Shown: piece by piece, positions 17,291-25,763 of the stretch
Layout: the number at the start of each line of letters is the position of its first letter
How positions within the stretch are numbered: position 1 is the first letter of the stretch
Program-made: the position numbers and the translations under genes
NCBI GenBank assembly: GCA_902545635.1
Contig: CACCGT010000002.1
Coordinates: forward strand, 1 to 64,000
Direction of reading: 5' to 3'
Source: an uncultured Pelagibacteraceae bacterium
Lineage (GTDB): Bacteria; Pseudomonadota; Alphaproteobacteria; Pelagibacterales; Pelagibacteraceae
DNA: 64,000 nucleotides
Notes under the pieces: model-generated
Seen by the model: the letters and a program-made list of their open reading frames with translations, nothing else
Told to the model about the DNA's origin: nothing
The model's database searches: none

Positions 17291-19075
17291 ATGACCAAAA
17301 TGACTACAGAAGAAGCTTTTATAAAAGTTCTTCAAATGCACGGAATTGAACACTCGTTTGGAATTATAGGTTCAGCTTTTATGGCTATATCTGATTTGTT
17401 TCCTAAAGCAGGTATTACTTTTTGGGATGTGGCGCATGAAACTAATGGTGGTTTAATCGCAGATGGGTACACAAGAGCCACTGGCAAAATGTCAATGGTA
17501 ATTGCTCAAAATGGGCCAGGTATTACAGGATTGGTCACTCCAATTAAAACTGCTTATTGGAATCATACCCCATTACTTCTAGTCACTCCACAAGCTGCAA
17601 ATAAAACAATGGGTCAAGGTGGTTTTCAGGAAGTTGAGCAAATGAATCTGTTTAAAGATATGGTTTGTTACCAAGAAGAAGTAAGAGACCCATCTAGAAT
17701 GGCAGAAGTGTTGAATAGAGTTATAGAAAAAGCATTCAGAGGATCAGCACCAGCACAAATAAATGTGCCTAGAGACTATTGGACACAAGTTATTGATATA
17801 GAATTACCACCAATTGTAAGATTTGAAAGACAAGGTGGAGGAAAAGAGGCAGTAGATAAAGCTGCAAAACTATTATCAGATGCAAAATTCCCAGTTATTT
17901 TATCTGGAGCAGGAGTTGTTATAGGTGATGCAATAGAGGATTGTAAAAAATTAGCAGAAAAACTAGATGCACCAGTTTGTAATGGATATCAGCATAATGA
18001 TAGTTTTCCTGGTAGTCATCCACTAGCAGTTGGACCATTAGGATATAATGGTTCGAAGGCTGGTATGGAATTAATTTCTAAAGCAGATGTTGTTCTAGCA
18101 TTGGGAACAAGATTAAATCCTTTCTCAACATTACCAGGATATGGAATTGATTATTGGCCTAAAAATGCGAAAATAATTCAAGTAGACATGAATCCAGATA
18201 GAATTGGTTTGACAAAAAAAGTGACAGTTGGAATTTGTGGAGATGCAAAAATGGTGTCGCAACAAATTTTAGAAAAATTATCACCTACCGCTGGAGATAA
18301 TGGAAGACAAGATAGAAAAAATTTAATCCACCAAACAAAATCTGCATGGTTACAAACTTTGACAAGTTTAGATCATGAAGACGATGATCCAGGAACAGTT
18401 TGGAACAAAGAGGCAAGAGAAAGAGACTCTGATAGAATGTCACCAAGACAAGCATGGAGAGCTATTCAAGCAGGGATGCCTGAAGATGTTATTATTTCAA
18501 GCGACATAGGAAATAATTGTGCAATTGGTAATGCTTACCCTACATTTGAAAAACCTAGAAAGTATTTAGCACCAGGTTTATTTGGACCATGTGGGTACGG
18601 ATTTCCATCTATTTTAGGGGCTAAAATTGGATGTCCGGATACTCCAGTCATAGGTTTTGCTGGAGACGGAGCTTTTGGAATTAGTATGAATGAGATGAGT
18701 TCCTGTGCGAGAGAAGAATGGCCAGCAATTACAATGGTAATATTTAGAAATTATCAATGGGGAGCAGAAAAAAGAAATTCAATATTATGGTTTGATGACA
18801 ATTTTGTAGGCACTGAATTAGATCCAGAATTAAGCTATGCAAAAGTTGCAAATGCTTGTGGTTTAAAAGGAGTAACAGTAAAAACTATGGAAGAAACTAC
18901 AAAAGCTATTAAACAATCTTGTGAAGATCAAAAAAAAGGCATCACAACATTTATTGAAGTAATTTTAAATCAAGAATTAGGAGAACCTTTCAGAAGAGAT
19001 GCAATGAAAAAACCTGTTAAAGTAGCTGGTATTGAAAAATCTGATATGAGACCTCAAAAATCATTAGTAAGCTAA
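17291..19075 (+). CDS. xsc: Sulfoacetaldehyde acetyltransferase Xsc
   Basis: A 594-residue thiamine-diphosphate enzyme with the three-domain layout of the acetolactate-synthase family. The cofactor-activating Glu lies in DVAHETNGGLIADGY and the ThDP/Mg motif begins GFAGDGAFGISMNE. The opening MTTEEAFIKVLQMHGIEHSFG is characteristic of Xsc. It converts sulfoacetaldehyde and phosphate to acetyl phosphate and sulfite. I prefer ATG at 17291; a TTG at 17273 is also in frame. It is divergent from suyAB. No pta or ackA is visible in the window to use the acetyl phosphate. Confidence 0.9.
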   Translation: MTKMTTEEAFIKVLQMHGIEHSFGIIGSAFMAISDLFPKAGITFWDVAHETNGGLIADGYTRATGKMSMVIAQNGPGITGLVTPIKTAYWNHTPLLLVTPQAANKTMGQGGFQEVEQMNLFKDMVCYQEEVRDPSRMAEVLNRVIEKAFRGSAPAQINVPRDYWTQVIDIELPPIVRFERQGGGKEAVDKAAKLLSDAKFPVILSGAGVVIGDAIEDCKKLAEKLDAPVCNGYQHNDSFPGSHPLAVGPLGYNGSKAGMELISKADVVLALGTRLNPFSTLPGYGIDYWPKNAKIIQVDMNPDRIGLTKKVTVGICGDAKMVSQQILEKLSPTAGDNGRQDRKNLIHQTKSAWLQTLTSLDHEDDDPGTVWNKEARERDSDRMSPRQAWRAIQAGMPEDVIISSDIGNNCAIGNAYPTFEKPRKYLAPGLFGPCGYGFPSILGAKIGCPDTPVIGFAGDGAFGISMNEMSSCAREEWPAITMVIFRNYQWGAEKRNSILWFDDNFVGTELDPELSYAKVANACGLKGVTVKTMEETTKAIKQSCEDQKKGITTFIEVILNQELGEPFRRDAMKKPVKVAGIEKSDMRPQKSLVS

Positions 19076-19139
19076 AGCAAGCTAATAATTAATATATTTT
19101 AAATATAACTAAACTTATATATTATTAATTCACATACTT

Positions 19140-20141
19140 ATGGATGTAAAATTAGATAAGTGGTTTAGACCGAAAATTGACAAAGAAGTTTTAAAAGAAC
19201 TCACAAAAAAATCTGATCTTAAAGGTTTAATACACGTTAGTATTTATTTTAGCTTTTTATTAATAACCGGATTACTTGCTTATTATACCTGGGGAACATG
19301 GTGGTCAGTATTTTGGTTTTATATTTACGGAAATATTTTTTGCTTTTGTAATCCGATTTGGCATGAAACTGGACATAAGACTGCTTTCCAAACTAAATTT
19401 TTAAATGAATTTTTTTACTATATTTCATGCTATATGGCTTACTTTGAACCAACTAGATGGAGATACACGCACTTTATTCATCATGGGAATACATATTCGA
19501 CAAAAAATCCATACGATCATGAAATTGAATACGACAATAATTTAAAAGATACACCAAAAAAATTGTTAATGAACATTATTCCATTTGGCGAACTATTATT
19601 TTTTAAAAAAAGTATTGCTTATGAAGTTATTAAACATGCTTTAGGAATTAATACTAAAGTTATGATTGATAGCATACCAGAGAACGCAAGACCAAGAGCA
19701 ATTTTGATTTCAAGAATTTACGTTATAATTTGGATATCTATAATTACATGGTCTATATTAATTTCATCTTGGTTACCGGTCTTATATCTTTTATTGCCTC
19801 ACTATTATGGAAAAGGTTTACATAAATTTGTAGCATTTACACAACATGCAGGTTTAGCTAGAGATGTAAAGGATCATAGATTATCAGCAAGGGATATGAA
19901 ATTAAATCCAATTTTAAGTTTCCTGTATTGGAAAATGGAGTATCATTGTGTACATCACATGTTTCCAACCGTTCCAGCTTATAACTTAGAAAAATTACAT
20001 TTTCATTTAAAAGACCAACTACCTGTAATTAAAAATGGATTATTTGAAACTTATAAAGAAATAATTCCTGCACTTCTAAAGCAAAGAGATAGACCTACTT
20101 ATCATTTAAACATTGATTTACCAAAACAACAAACTTCTTAA
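19140..20141 (+). CDS. Membrane fatty-acid-desaturase-family di-iron oxygenase
   Basis: A 333-residue integral membrane protein with the three histidine boxes of the family: HETGH, HFIHH (after RWRYT) and HCVHH (before MFPTVPAYN). A further His in FTQHAG lies between the last two. Two pairs of hydrophobic helices surround them. These enzymes use a di-iron centre and oxygen to desaturate or hydroxylate a substrate. It follows xsc by 64 bases and may be co-transcribed. Whether it acts on lipids or on a sulfonated small molecule cannot be told. Confidence 0.85.
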   Translation: MDVKLDKWFRPKIDKEVLKELTKKSDLKGLIHVSIYFSFLLITGLLAYYTWGTWWSVFWFYIYGNIFCFCNPIWHETGHKTAFQTKFLNEFFYYISCYMAYFEPTRWRYTHFIHHGNTYSTKNPYDHEIEYDNNLKDTPKKLLMNIIPFGELLFFKKSIAYEVIKHALGINTKVMIDSIPENARPRAILISRIYVIIWISIITWSILISSWLPVLYLLLPHYYGKGLHKFVAFTQHAGLARDVKDHRLSARDMKLNPILSFLYWKMEYHCVHHMFPTVPAYNLEKLHFHLKDQLPVIKNGLFETYKEIIPALLKQRDRPTYHLNIDLPKQQTS

Positions 20142-20338
20142 TGTATAAAAATTATAAATTATGGATTTTTCTTGGAGCTGCAGTTATCTTTCTTTATTTA
20201 AGTGTGGGAAAATATGAAGAGTTTAGTGTTCAAAAATCTATTTCAGCCTGCGTATTAGCAAAAAGTAAAATAAAAAAAGATATGAGTCCTCAAGAAGCAA
20301 GAAAAGTTTGCGAAGTGGAAATTAAACAAAACAAGTGA
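20141..20338 (+). CDS. 65-residue membrane-anchored protein
   Basis: A short protein with one N-terminal hydrophobic helix (LWIFLGAAVIFLYLSVG) and a polar C-terminal domain holding two cysteines, ending in EVEIKQNK. The cysteine pair outside the helix suggests an exported domain with a disulfide. It overlaps the desaturase-like gene by one base at its start and the hydrolase gene by GTGA at its end, so it is translationally linked to both. Family unknown. Confidence 0.75.
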   Translation: MYKNYKLWIFLGAAVIFLYLSVGKYEEFSVQKSISACVLAKSKIKKDMSPQEARKVCEVEIKQNK

Positions 20339-21264
20339 GAATTTTTTTTTATTTATTTTTATTTAACTTAATTTTTAATAGTTATTCTCTATCAGATACA
20401 AGATTTGAAAAAGACTTAAAAAAACTCTCCAAATATAATTTTTTTGTTAACAACGAAGGCAATAGTTATGAATTAGATAAAAATATTGATAAAGATAAAA
20501 TAATAATCTTAATTTACAGTCATGGAAGTGGAGGTTCAGAGAGAAATTTGCAAAAATGTAATAAATCCTGGTGGCAAATTCCCCCAACAGTTTATCAATT
20601 GGATGGAGTAAAAATTAAAGATTTCACAATCAAAACTTATCAACTGTGCAAAGGTGCAAGAGGATTTTCACAGAAAGATGGAGACTTGTTTTGGGACACT
20701 TATGATAAAAATAATCAAGATGTCAATAGTGTTCTAGATCTCAAGGATGAAAATGGCGTATTATTAATTCAGAAATGGGAGGGACCAATACAAGAAAAAG
20801 TTATTAAGTTGAAGGTTGATGAATTTAAACAGAGAGGTTTTAATAATATCGTTCTTTCAGGTCACTCAGCTGGTGGATGGGACTCACTAGTTTTAAAATC
20901 AAATTTTTCATCAGAAATTGATGGTGTAATAGCATTCCATCCTGCAAGATCAGGAAAATTTGCTGGTACAAAAAAACCACACAAAGGTTGGATAAATTGG
21001 AGAAATTATAAAATATCAATGATAAAAGTAGATCAACTACAAAATGTTTTAGTTTTTAGCCATAAAAAAGATAAATATGAAAACCCCAAAACATCTAAAT
21101 TTTTATCTAATTCAGAAAATGTAAGATTTGTTGATGTAAGCGATACTAATTGTAAAAAAAAATTAAAAACTGGTGGGTGGCATGGAATAACTCTTACTAA
21201 GTGTTTTGCTAACAAAGATCCCAAAAGAAAAGAAATAATAAAATATTTAGAGGATATTTTCTAA
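20335..21264 (+). CDS. Exported alpha/beta hydrolase, first of a tandem pair
   Basis: A 309-residue protein with a signal peptide (FFYLFLFNLIFNSYSLS) and an alpha/beta hydrolase core. The nucleophile elbow is SGHSAGG and a likely catalytic His lies in GGWHGITL near the C-terminus. The LIYSHGSGG segment would form the oxyanion loop. Start is GTG, coupled to the preceding gene. It is clearly paralogous to the next gene. The substrate is unknown; periplasmic ester or lactone hydrolysis is plausible. Confidence 0.8.
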   Translation: MRIFFYLFLFNLIFNSYSLSDTRFEKDLKKLSKYNFFVNNEGNSYELDKNIDKDKIIILIYSHGSGGSERNLQKCNKSWWQIPPTVYQLDGVKIKDFTIKTYQLCKGARGFSQKDGDLFWDTYDKNNQDVNSVLDLKDENGVLLIQKWEGPIQEKVIKLKVDEFKQRGFNNIVLSGHSAGGWDSLVLKSNFSSEIDGVIAFHPARSGKFAGTKKPHKGWINWRNYKISMIKVDQLQNVLVFSHKKDKYENPKTSKFLSNSENVRFVDVSDTNCKKKLKTGGWHGITLTKCFANKDPKRKEIIKYLEDIF

Positions 21265-22203
21265 ATGAAATTTAAACTTATATTAATTTTTTTACTTTTT
21301 TTTTATAATTTCGCTTTCGCTAAAACTAAATCTGAAATACGTTTTGAAAAAGATTTAATAAAAATTTCCAAGTTAAATTCCTTTGTAGACAATAAAGGAA
21401 ATCCTTATGACTTGGATGAAAATATCGATAAAGGTAAAACTATTATTTTAATTTATACCCATGGTGGGTGGGGTGGACAAAGAAAATTAAACGGTTGTAA
21501 TAGACCATGGAGTAAAATACCACCTGCAATCTATCAATTAGATGGAACTCAAATAAAAGATTTAACTATAAAAACATATCAATTGTGCTCTGGTGTAAAA
21601 GGCTTGACTCAAAACGACCAGGATAAATTTTGGGAAATGTACAATAAAAATAATCAAGATGTAAATAGCGTATTAGATCTTAAAGATAAAAATGGAATTC
21701 TTTTAATTAATAAACTTAAAGACAATCTAAAATATAAAGTAATGAAGTTAAAAATTGATGAGTTTAAAAAAAAGGGTTTCAATAATATTGTATTATCTGG
21801 ACATTCTGCGGGTGCGTATGGTTCTTTTATATTAAAATCAAATTTTCCTGAGAAAATAAATGGAGTAATTTCCTTTCATATAGGATTTGGGGGCAAATTT
21901 GCAAAAGCAAAAAATCCAGACCAAGGTTGGATAAATTGGAGAAACTATAAAAAATCTCTTATTAATTGGTCTCAGTTAGGTGAGGTTATTTTATTTACTC
22001 ATGATAAAGATTGGGCAGACACAAGAAAGACTTTAAGTTTTTTGACAGAGTTTAATAATATTAAATTTTTTGATTTAAGTGATACCCAATGTAAAAAGAA
22101 AAAATTATTAGGTGACTACCATGGAATTGCTTTAACAAAATGTTTTGCAGAAAAGGATCCAAGAAGTAAAGAAGTAATTAGATATTTAGAAAAATTATTT
22201 TAA
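21265..22203 (+). CDS. Exported alpha/beta hydrolase, second of a tandem pair
   Basis: A 312-residue paralogue of the preceding gene and directly adjacent to it. It has a signal peptide (LILIFLLFFYNFAFA), the oxyanion segment YTHGGWGG, the nucleophile motif SGHSAGAYG and a C-terminal DYHGIALTKCF segment. Blocks such as KNNQDVNSVLDLKD and GWINWRNYK are shared with its neighbour, so the pair arose by duplication. The gene ends four bases into the convergent TRAP permease gene. Confidence 0.8.
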   Translation: MKFKLILIFLLFFYNFAFAKTKSEIRFEKDLIKISKLNSFVDNKGNPYDLDENIDKGKTIILIYTHGGWGGQRKLNGCNRPWSKIPPAIYQLDGTQIKDLTIKTYQLCSGVKGLTQNDQDKFWEMYNKNNQDVNSVLDLKDKNGILLINKLKDNLKYKVMKLKIDEFKKKGFNNIVLSGHSAGAYGSFILKSNFPEKINGVISFHIGFGGKFAKAKNPDQGWINWRNYKKSLINWSQLGEVILFTHDKDWADTRKTLSFLTEFNNIKFFDLSDTQCKKKKLLGDYHGIALTKCFAEKDPRSKEVIRYLEKLF

Positions 22204-23465
22204 AGTAGACTTGGTAACCAAGTAGAAAATACAGGAAATAATATCATTAGTATTCCATAAATTATTCCTACTATTGTAAACAATGGAACTTCTTTAAATG
22301 CATTAGCTGGGTTTTCTTTAATTACGCCAGCTGCTGTATATATGCCTACACAAACAGGAGGAGTTATCATGCCTATTCCAGCAAAAGCTACAAAAACCAC
22401 GTATAAATGGAGTAAGCTTTGATCAAAAGATAGTGTTAATGCTGCAAATATTGGAACGGTTAAGTAAAATACTGGAACTATTTCTATAAATGTTCCTAAA
22501 ATTAAACATATTGTTCCTAACATTATCCAAAATAAATTTACACTCACACCCATATCTGTGAAGTAAGTTATAATTTTCTGAGGTGCTTGAGTGTAAGTAA
22601 GAACAACACTTAAAAAAGTTGCTGTGGCAATAATTGAGAATATAACAGCAGTAATTATAGCTGTATCTCTCAAACAACTTAATAAAGATGAAAAAGTTAA
22701 TTCTCTATAAATTAAAAATCCTATTGAAACTGCATAAACTCCTGCAATAGCTGCAGACTCTGATGGAGTTAAAAAACCTGCATATATTCCACCCAATATT
22801 ATAACTGGAGTTATTAATGCTGGAAGAGCTGCAATGAAAGAACGTAATCTTTCTTTGAATGTAGCTTTTTTATCTGCTCTTATATGTCTGCACTTAAATA
22901 AAACTAAAAGAACCATTAAAATTAAAAGTATAATTCCCGGTATAACTCCTGCAGCAAATGTTTTTGAGACAGGAACGTATGTAAGTGCACTAAACAAAAT
23001 AGCTGCATTTGATGGAGGTATTAGAGCTTCAAGAAGTGCAGCAGACGCAGCAAGCACGACCACAAATGGAGTAGGGTAACCTTGTTCAATCATTTTGGGC
23101 ATCATGATAGTTCCAACTGCAGTAATTGCAGCTAATATAGATCCACAAAATGCTGCAAAGAACCCCATCGCAATAACCATTGCAACACCCAAACCCCCAG
23201 GCCAATGTCCAACTAAAGTCGTTGCAAATCTTACAAGTCTTAGTGCTGCTCCACCTTTGAGCATAGCCATACCACTAAAAATAAATAAAGGCACAGCTAT
23301 AAGTACATGTTTTGTTAGAGCCCCAAAAGATACTTGAATTAAAACAGACCAAGGGAGATTAAGTCCACCAATAGCAGCTATAGAACTACCTAACCCAAAT
23401 ACTAAAAAAATTGGAACAGAAATTATAAGAGCTAACAAAGATAATATGGATGCTAATGCAAACAT
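22200..23465 (-). CDS. dctM: TRAP transporter large permease (DctM type)
   Basis: A 421-residue inner-membrane protein with about twelve helices, the ion-coupled permease of a tripartite ATP-independent periplasmic transporter. Typical segments are IAVPLFIFSGMAMLKGG, MGFFAAFCGSILAAITAVGTIMMP and the PPSNAAILF loop. It follows the small permease (start and stop share a base) and the binding protein on the same strand. Because of the surrounding genes it may import a sulfonate, as IseKLM does for isethionate, but the substrate is inference. Confidence 0.93.
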   Translation of the reverse strand: MFALASILSLLALIISVPIFLVFGLGSSIAAIGGLNLPWSVLIQVSFGALTKHVLIAVPLFIFSGMAMLKGGAALRLVRFATTLVGHWPGGLGVAMVIAMGFFAAFCGSILAAITAVGTIMMPKMIEQGYPTPFVVVLAASAALLEALIPPSNAAILFSALTYVPVSKTFAAGVIPGIILLILMVLLVLFKCRHIRADKKATFKERLRSFIAALPALITPVIILGGIYAGFLTPSESAAIAGVYAVSIGFLIYRELTFSSLLSCLRDTAIITAVIFSIIATATFLSVVLTYTQAPQKIITYFTDMGVSVNLFWIMLGTICLILGTFIEIVPVFYLTVPIFAALTLSFDQSLLHLYVVFVAFAGIGMITPPVCVGIYTAAGVIKENPANAFKEVPLFTIVGIIYGILMILFPVFSTWLPSLL

Positions 23466-23956
23466 TAATTTTTTATTAAATTTATAATGTTATCAAATAA
23501 TAATTCTAACGAGGTTAGAGCTAATATCATGAAACCAACAGGGAAAGCTAAAAACATCCACCATATAGGAATGCTTATTTCGATCTCCATTACTTGACCT
23601 AAATTGAAATACATTATTGTTGCCTCAAGACCTGCTATAAAGAAAATGCAAGCTGATATAAGTGCAATTGTATTTACAATTAAAAATAAAATTTCTTTAT
23701 TTGTTTTTGATAACATGGGTGTTAGAAAATCTACTTTAATGTGTTGTCCTTTTTTTAATAAAGGTCCTAGTAATGGAAAAACCAACCAACTTACTAAAAC
23801 AGGTGGTAACTCTATAAACCAAGCAAATCCAGTACCAGTTATGAATCTTGTAGCTGCACTTAAAAATAATGCAGCAACCATAATAAAAATAATTAGCATT
23901 GCGAGAGCTAAAGAGGCTGAAGCCAAATAACTATTAACTGCTCGCAACGCTTTCAT
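23465..23956 (-). CDS. dctQ: TRAP transporter small permease (DctQ type)
   Basis: A 163-residue protein with four membrane helices, matching the DctQ family in size and in the ELPPVLVSWLVFPLLGPLLKKGQHIKVDF-like central region (polar loop after helix 2). It lies between the binding protein and large permease of the same transporter and shares its final base with the dctM start. It is needed for permease assembly. Confidence 0.9.
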   Translation of the reverse strand: MKALRAVNSYLASASLALAMLIIFIMVAALFLSAATRFITGTGFAWFIELPPVLVSWLVFPLLGPLLKKGQHIKVDFLTPMLSKTNKEILFLIVNTIALISACIFFIAGLEATIMYFNLGQVMEIEISIPIWWMFLAFPVGFMILALTSLELLFDNIINLIKN

Positions 23957-23985
23957 TTTAATAGATTAAGCAAAAATAACTTATT

Positions 23986-25002
23986 CTAATTATTTTTTGC
24001 GTATTCTTGTGCTGCTTTTAAAGCATCAGCATCAATCATTTTTGCCATAGCAGGCATAACCTTATCTTTCATTAACTTATCAAATTTTGCTTTCTCAGCT
24101 CCTGAAAGAGTAGTTACAACACCACCTCTGTCTTGGAATTCTTTAAGAACAGTTTCCCCATGATCCATAATTCTATCTGTTGAGAGAGTTCCTACTTCTT
24201 TTCCAACATCCATAATTATTTTTTGTAAGTCCGTAGGTAAACTATTAAACCATGTCGAATTAGCCATAATATATGCATCAGCATAATATTGGTATGGTTT
24301 TTGAGCGTATTTTAAAAATTCCCACCAACTATATGCTTTAATACTTCCTGGAGGACTATTAATAGTATCAATCATTCCAGACTGTAAAGCATTATAAACT
24401 TCTCCAGTTTTTAAAGATACACGATTTGCTCCAAGAGCATCCCACATAGGTTCTTCACTTTTTAGAAGCCTCCTAGCTTTAAGACCTTTCATAGCATCGA
24501 TACCTGTCAATTCTCTAGCACTTGAAATTGACATTACAGGTCCAACTGGATTGTACATTATTAAAGTCGAATTAGTTTTTTTTGTTAACTCACCCCAAAT
24601 TTCTTTTCCTTTAGGTGAATTTTGAAAAAAACCTCTTTGTTGTTCCCACGAGTCGAATAATCCTGGGAATGATGCAACATTAAAGTTTTTATTTATTGGC
24701 GGAAAGCTTACTACACCAACAATACCTCCTAATTCAACAGCTCCAGAAGTTACTGCACCCATAACTTCTCTAATTCCAAATAGCTGTTTAGATGGATAAA
24801 CCTCAATTTTGAGTTTTCCATTTGCTCTTTTATTTACTTCATCTGCAAAAATTTGAGCATGTTTTGCACTGTGATGTTTTGGACTCCAATGAACAGATAA
24901 ACGCCCAACAATCTCAGCAAAAGCTGCAGTTGAAGAAACTACAAATGAAATAACTAAAAAAAAGCTAACTAAACTTTTTGATAAAGTTTTAATTTTATTC
25001 AT
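23986..25002 (-). CDS. dctP: TRAP transporter periplasmic substrate-binding protein (DctP type)
   Basis: A 338-residue exported binding protein. A signal peptide of about 29 residues ends near SSTAAFAE. The family pattern follows: VHWSPKHHSAKHAQIFADEVN, YPSKQLFG, and the ligand-contacting region KGLKARRLL with the conserved Arg pair and ALQSGMIDT. A strong GAGGGA ribosome site precedes the ATG. It is first in the transporter operon and has a 9-bp inverted repeat upstream. The substrate is unknown; context suggests a sulfonate or another organic acid. Confidence 0.92.
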   Translation of the reverse strand: MNKIKTLSKSLVSFFLVISFVVSSTAAFAEIVGRLSVHWSPKHHSAKHAQIFADEVNKRANGKLKIEVYPSKQLFGIREVMGAVTSGAVELGGIVGVVSFPPINKNFNVASFPGLFDSWEQQRGFFQNSPKGKEIWGELTKKTNSTLIMYNPVGPVMSISSARELTGIDAMKGLKARRLLKSEEPMWDALGANRVSLKTGEVYNALQSGMIDTINSPPGSIKAYSWWEFLKYAQKPYQYYADAYIMANSTWFNSLPTDLQKIIMDVGKEVGTLSTDRIMDHGETVLKEFQDRGGVVTTLSGAEKAKFDKLMKDKVMPAMAKMIDADALKAAQEYAKNN

Positions 25003-25036
25003 ATTTTCCCTCTCTTTTTTTTTTATTAATCTTATT

Positions 25037-25064
25037 ATTTTGATTTAATTAAGACAATCAAAAT
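25037..25064. promoter_or_regulatory. 9-bp inverted repeat, candidate operator upstream of the TRAP operon
   Basis: ATTTTGATT at 25037-25045 and its exact complement AATCAAAAT at 25056-25064 are separated by 10 bases, so arm centres are about two helical turns apart. It lies 35-62 bases upstream of dctP and about 50 bases before the divergent exported-protein gene. This is a typical place for a repressor or activator dimer. No regulator gene is adjacent, and AT-rich DNA yields such repeats by chance more often than mixed DNA. Confidence 0.4.
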
Positions 25065-25116
25065 AAAGGTACATAAGTTTGAATAATAAGTTCTAAATGA
25101 TATATTAGGTAAAATC

Positions 25117-25575
25117 ATGATTTATAAATTATCAAAAAGCATATTATTGCTTTTTTTTATACTTCTATTATCAAATTATTCATACGGTGAGACTAAAATA
25201 GATGAAGCTGTTGATAAAACTACTGACTTTTTAAAATCAGTATCAAAAAGAGGGTTAAACAAAAACCAAACAGCTGAATTTTTAAATAATTATGCAATTA
25301 CTCTTAAAGATGAAAGAACCGATGGAGAAGTAACATATATTTTTGATAGTGAGAGCTATAAAAGGTATAAGGATGGAAATATTATATCCGAAGATGGGTG
25401 GAGATTTACAAAATTAGGAGCTTTAAGATTGTTTAATGGTGATGTAAAACTTACATGGAAAATAAAAATTGGAAAAGATAATCTAATTGTTATTAAAACA
25501 AAATTTCAACCAATTGGGAAAGAATATCCATTTAATTATAAATTAAAAAAATTATTTTTTGAGGAGATACAATGA
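25117..25575 (+). CDS. 152-residue exported protein of unknown function
   Basis: A signal peptide (ILLLFFILLLSNYSYG) precedes a soluble domain of about 125 residues. The mature part is rich in beta-strand pattern (VTYIFDSESY, GDVKLTWKIKIG). No motif or family is recognised. It overlaps the next small membrane gene by ATGA and probably shares a transcript with it and the GST gene. Divergent from the TRAP operon. Confidence 0.7.
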   Translation: MIYKLSKSILLLFFILLLSNYSYGETKIDEAVDKTTDFLKSVSKRGLNKNQTAEFLNNYAITLKDERTDGEVTYIFDSESYKRYKDGNIISEDGWRFTKLGALRLFNGDVKLTWKIKIGKDNLIVIKTKFQPIGKEYPFNYKLKKLFFEEIQ

Positions 25576-25754
25576 ATCCAACAGATATCTTGCTAAGTAT
25601 TGCAATCGTTGGAATATACACAATTATTTATGTTTATCTAAAGTCTAAATATGATGATAATAAAACTATCATAAAGTTATTTGTGATTGGTTTTATTTAT
25701 GCAACAATAATTACTGGTGTCCTCTATTACTTAATAAAATTTATAGCTTCTTAA
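25572..25754 (+). CDS. 60-residue membrane protein
   Basis: Two hydrophobic helices (ILLSIAIVGIYTIIYVYL and a C-terminal VIGFIYATIITGVLYYLI) joined by a short charged loop containing KYDDNK. The start overlaps the preceding stop by ATGA. No family is recognised. It is probably an inner-membrane partner of the exported protein before it. Confidence 0.65.
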   Translation: MNPTDILLSIAIVGIYTIIYVYLKSKYDDNKTIIKLFVIGFIYATIITGVLYYLIKFIAS

Positions 25755-25763
25755 AAAATTTAC

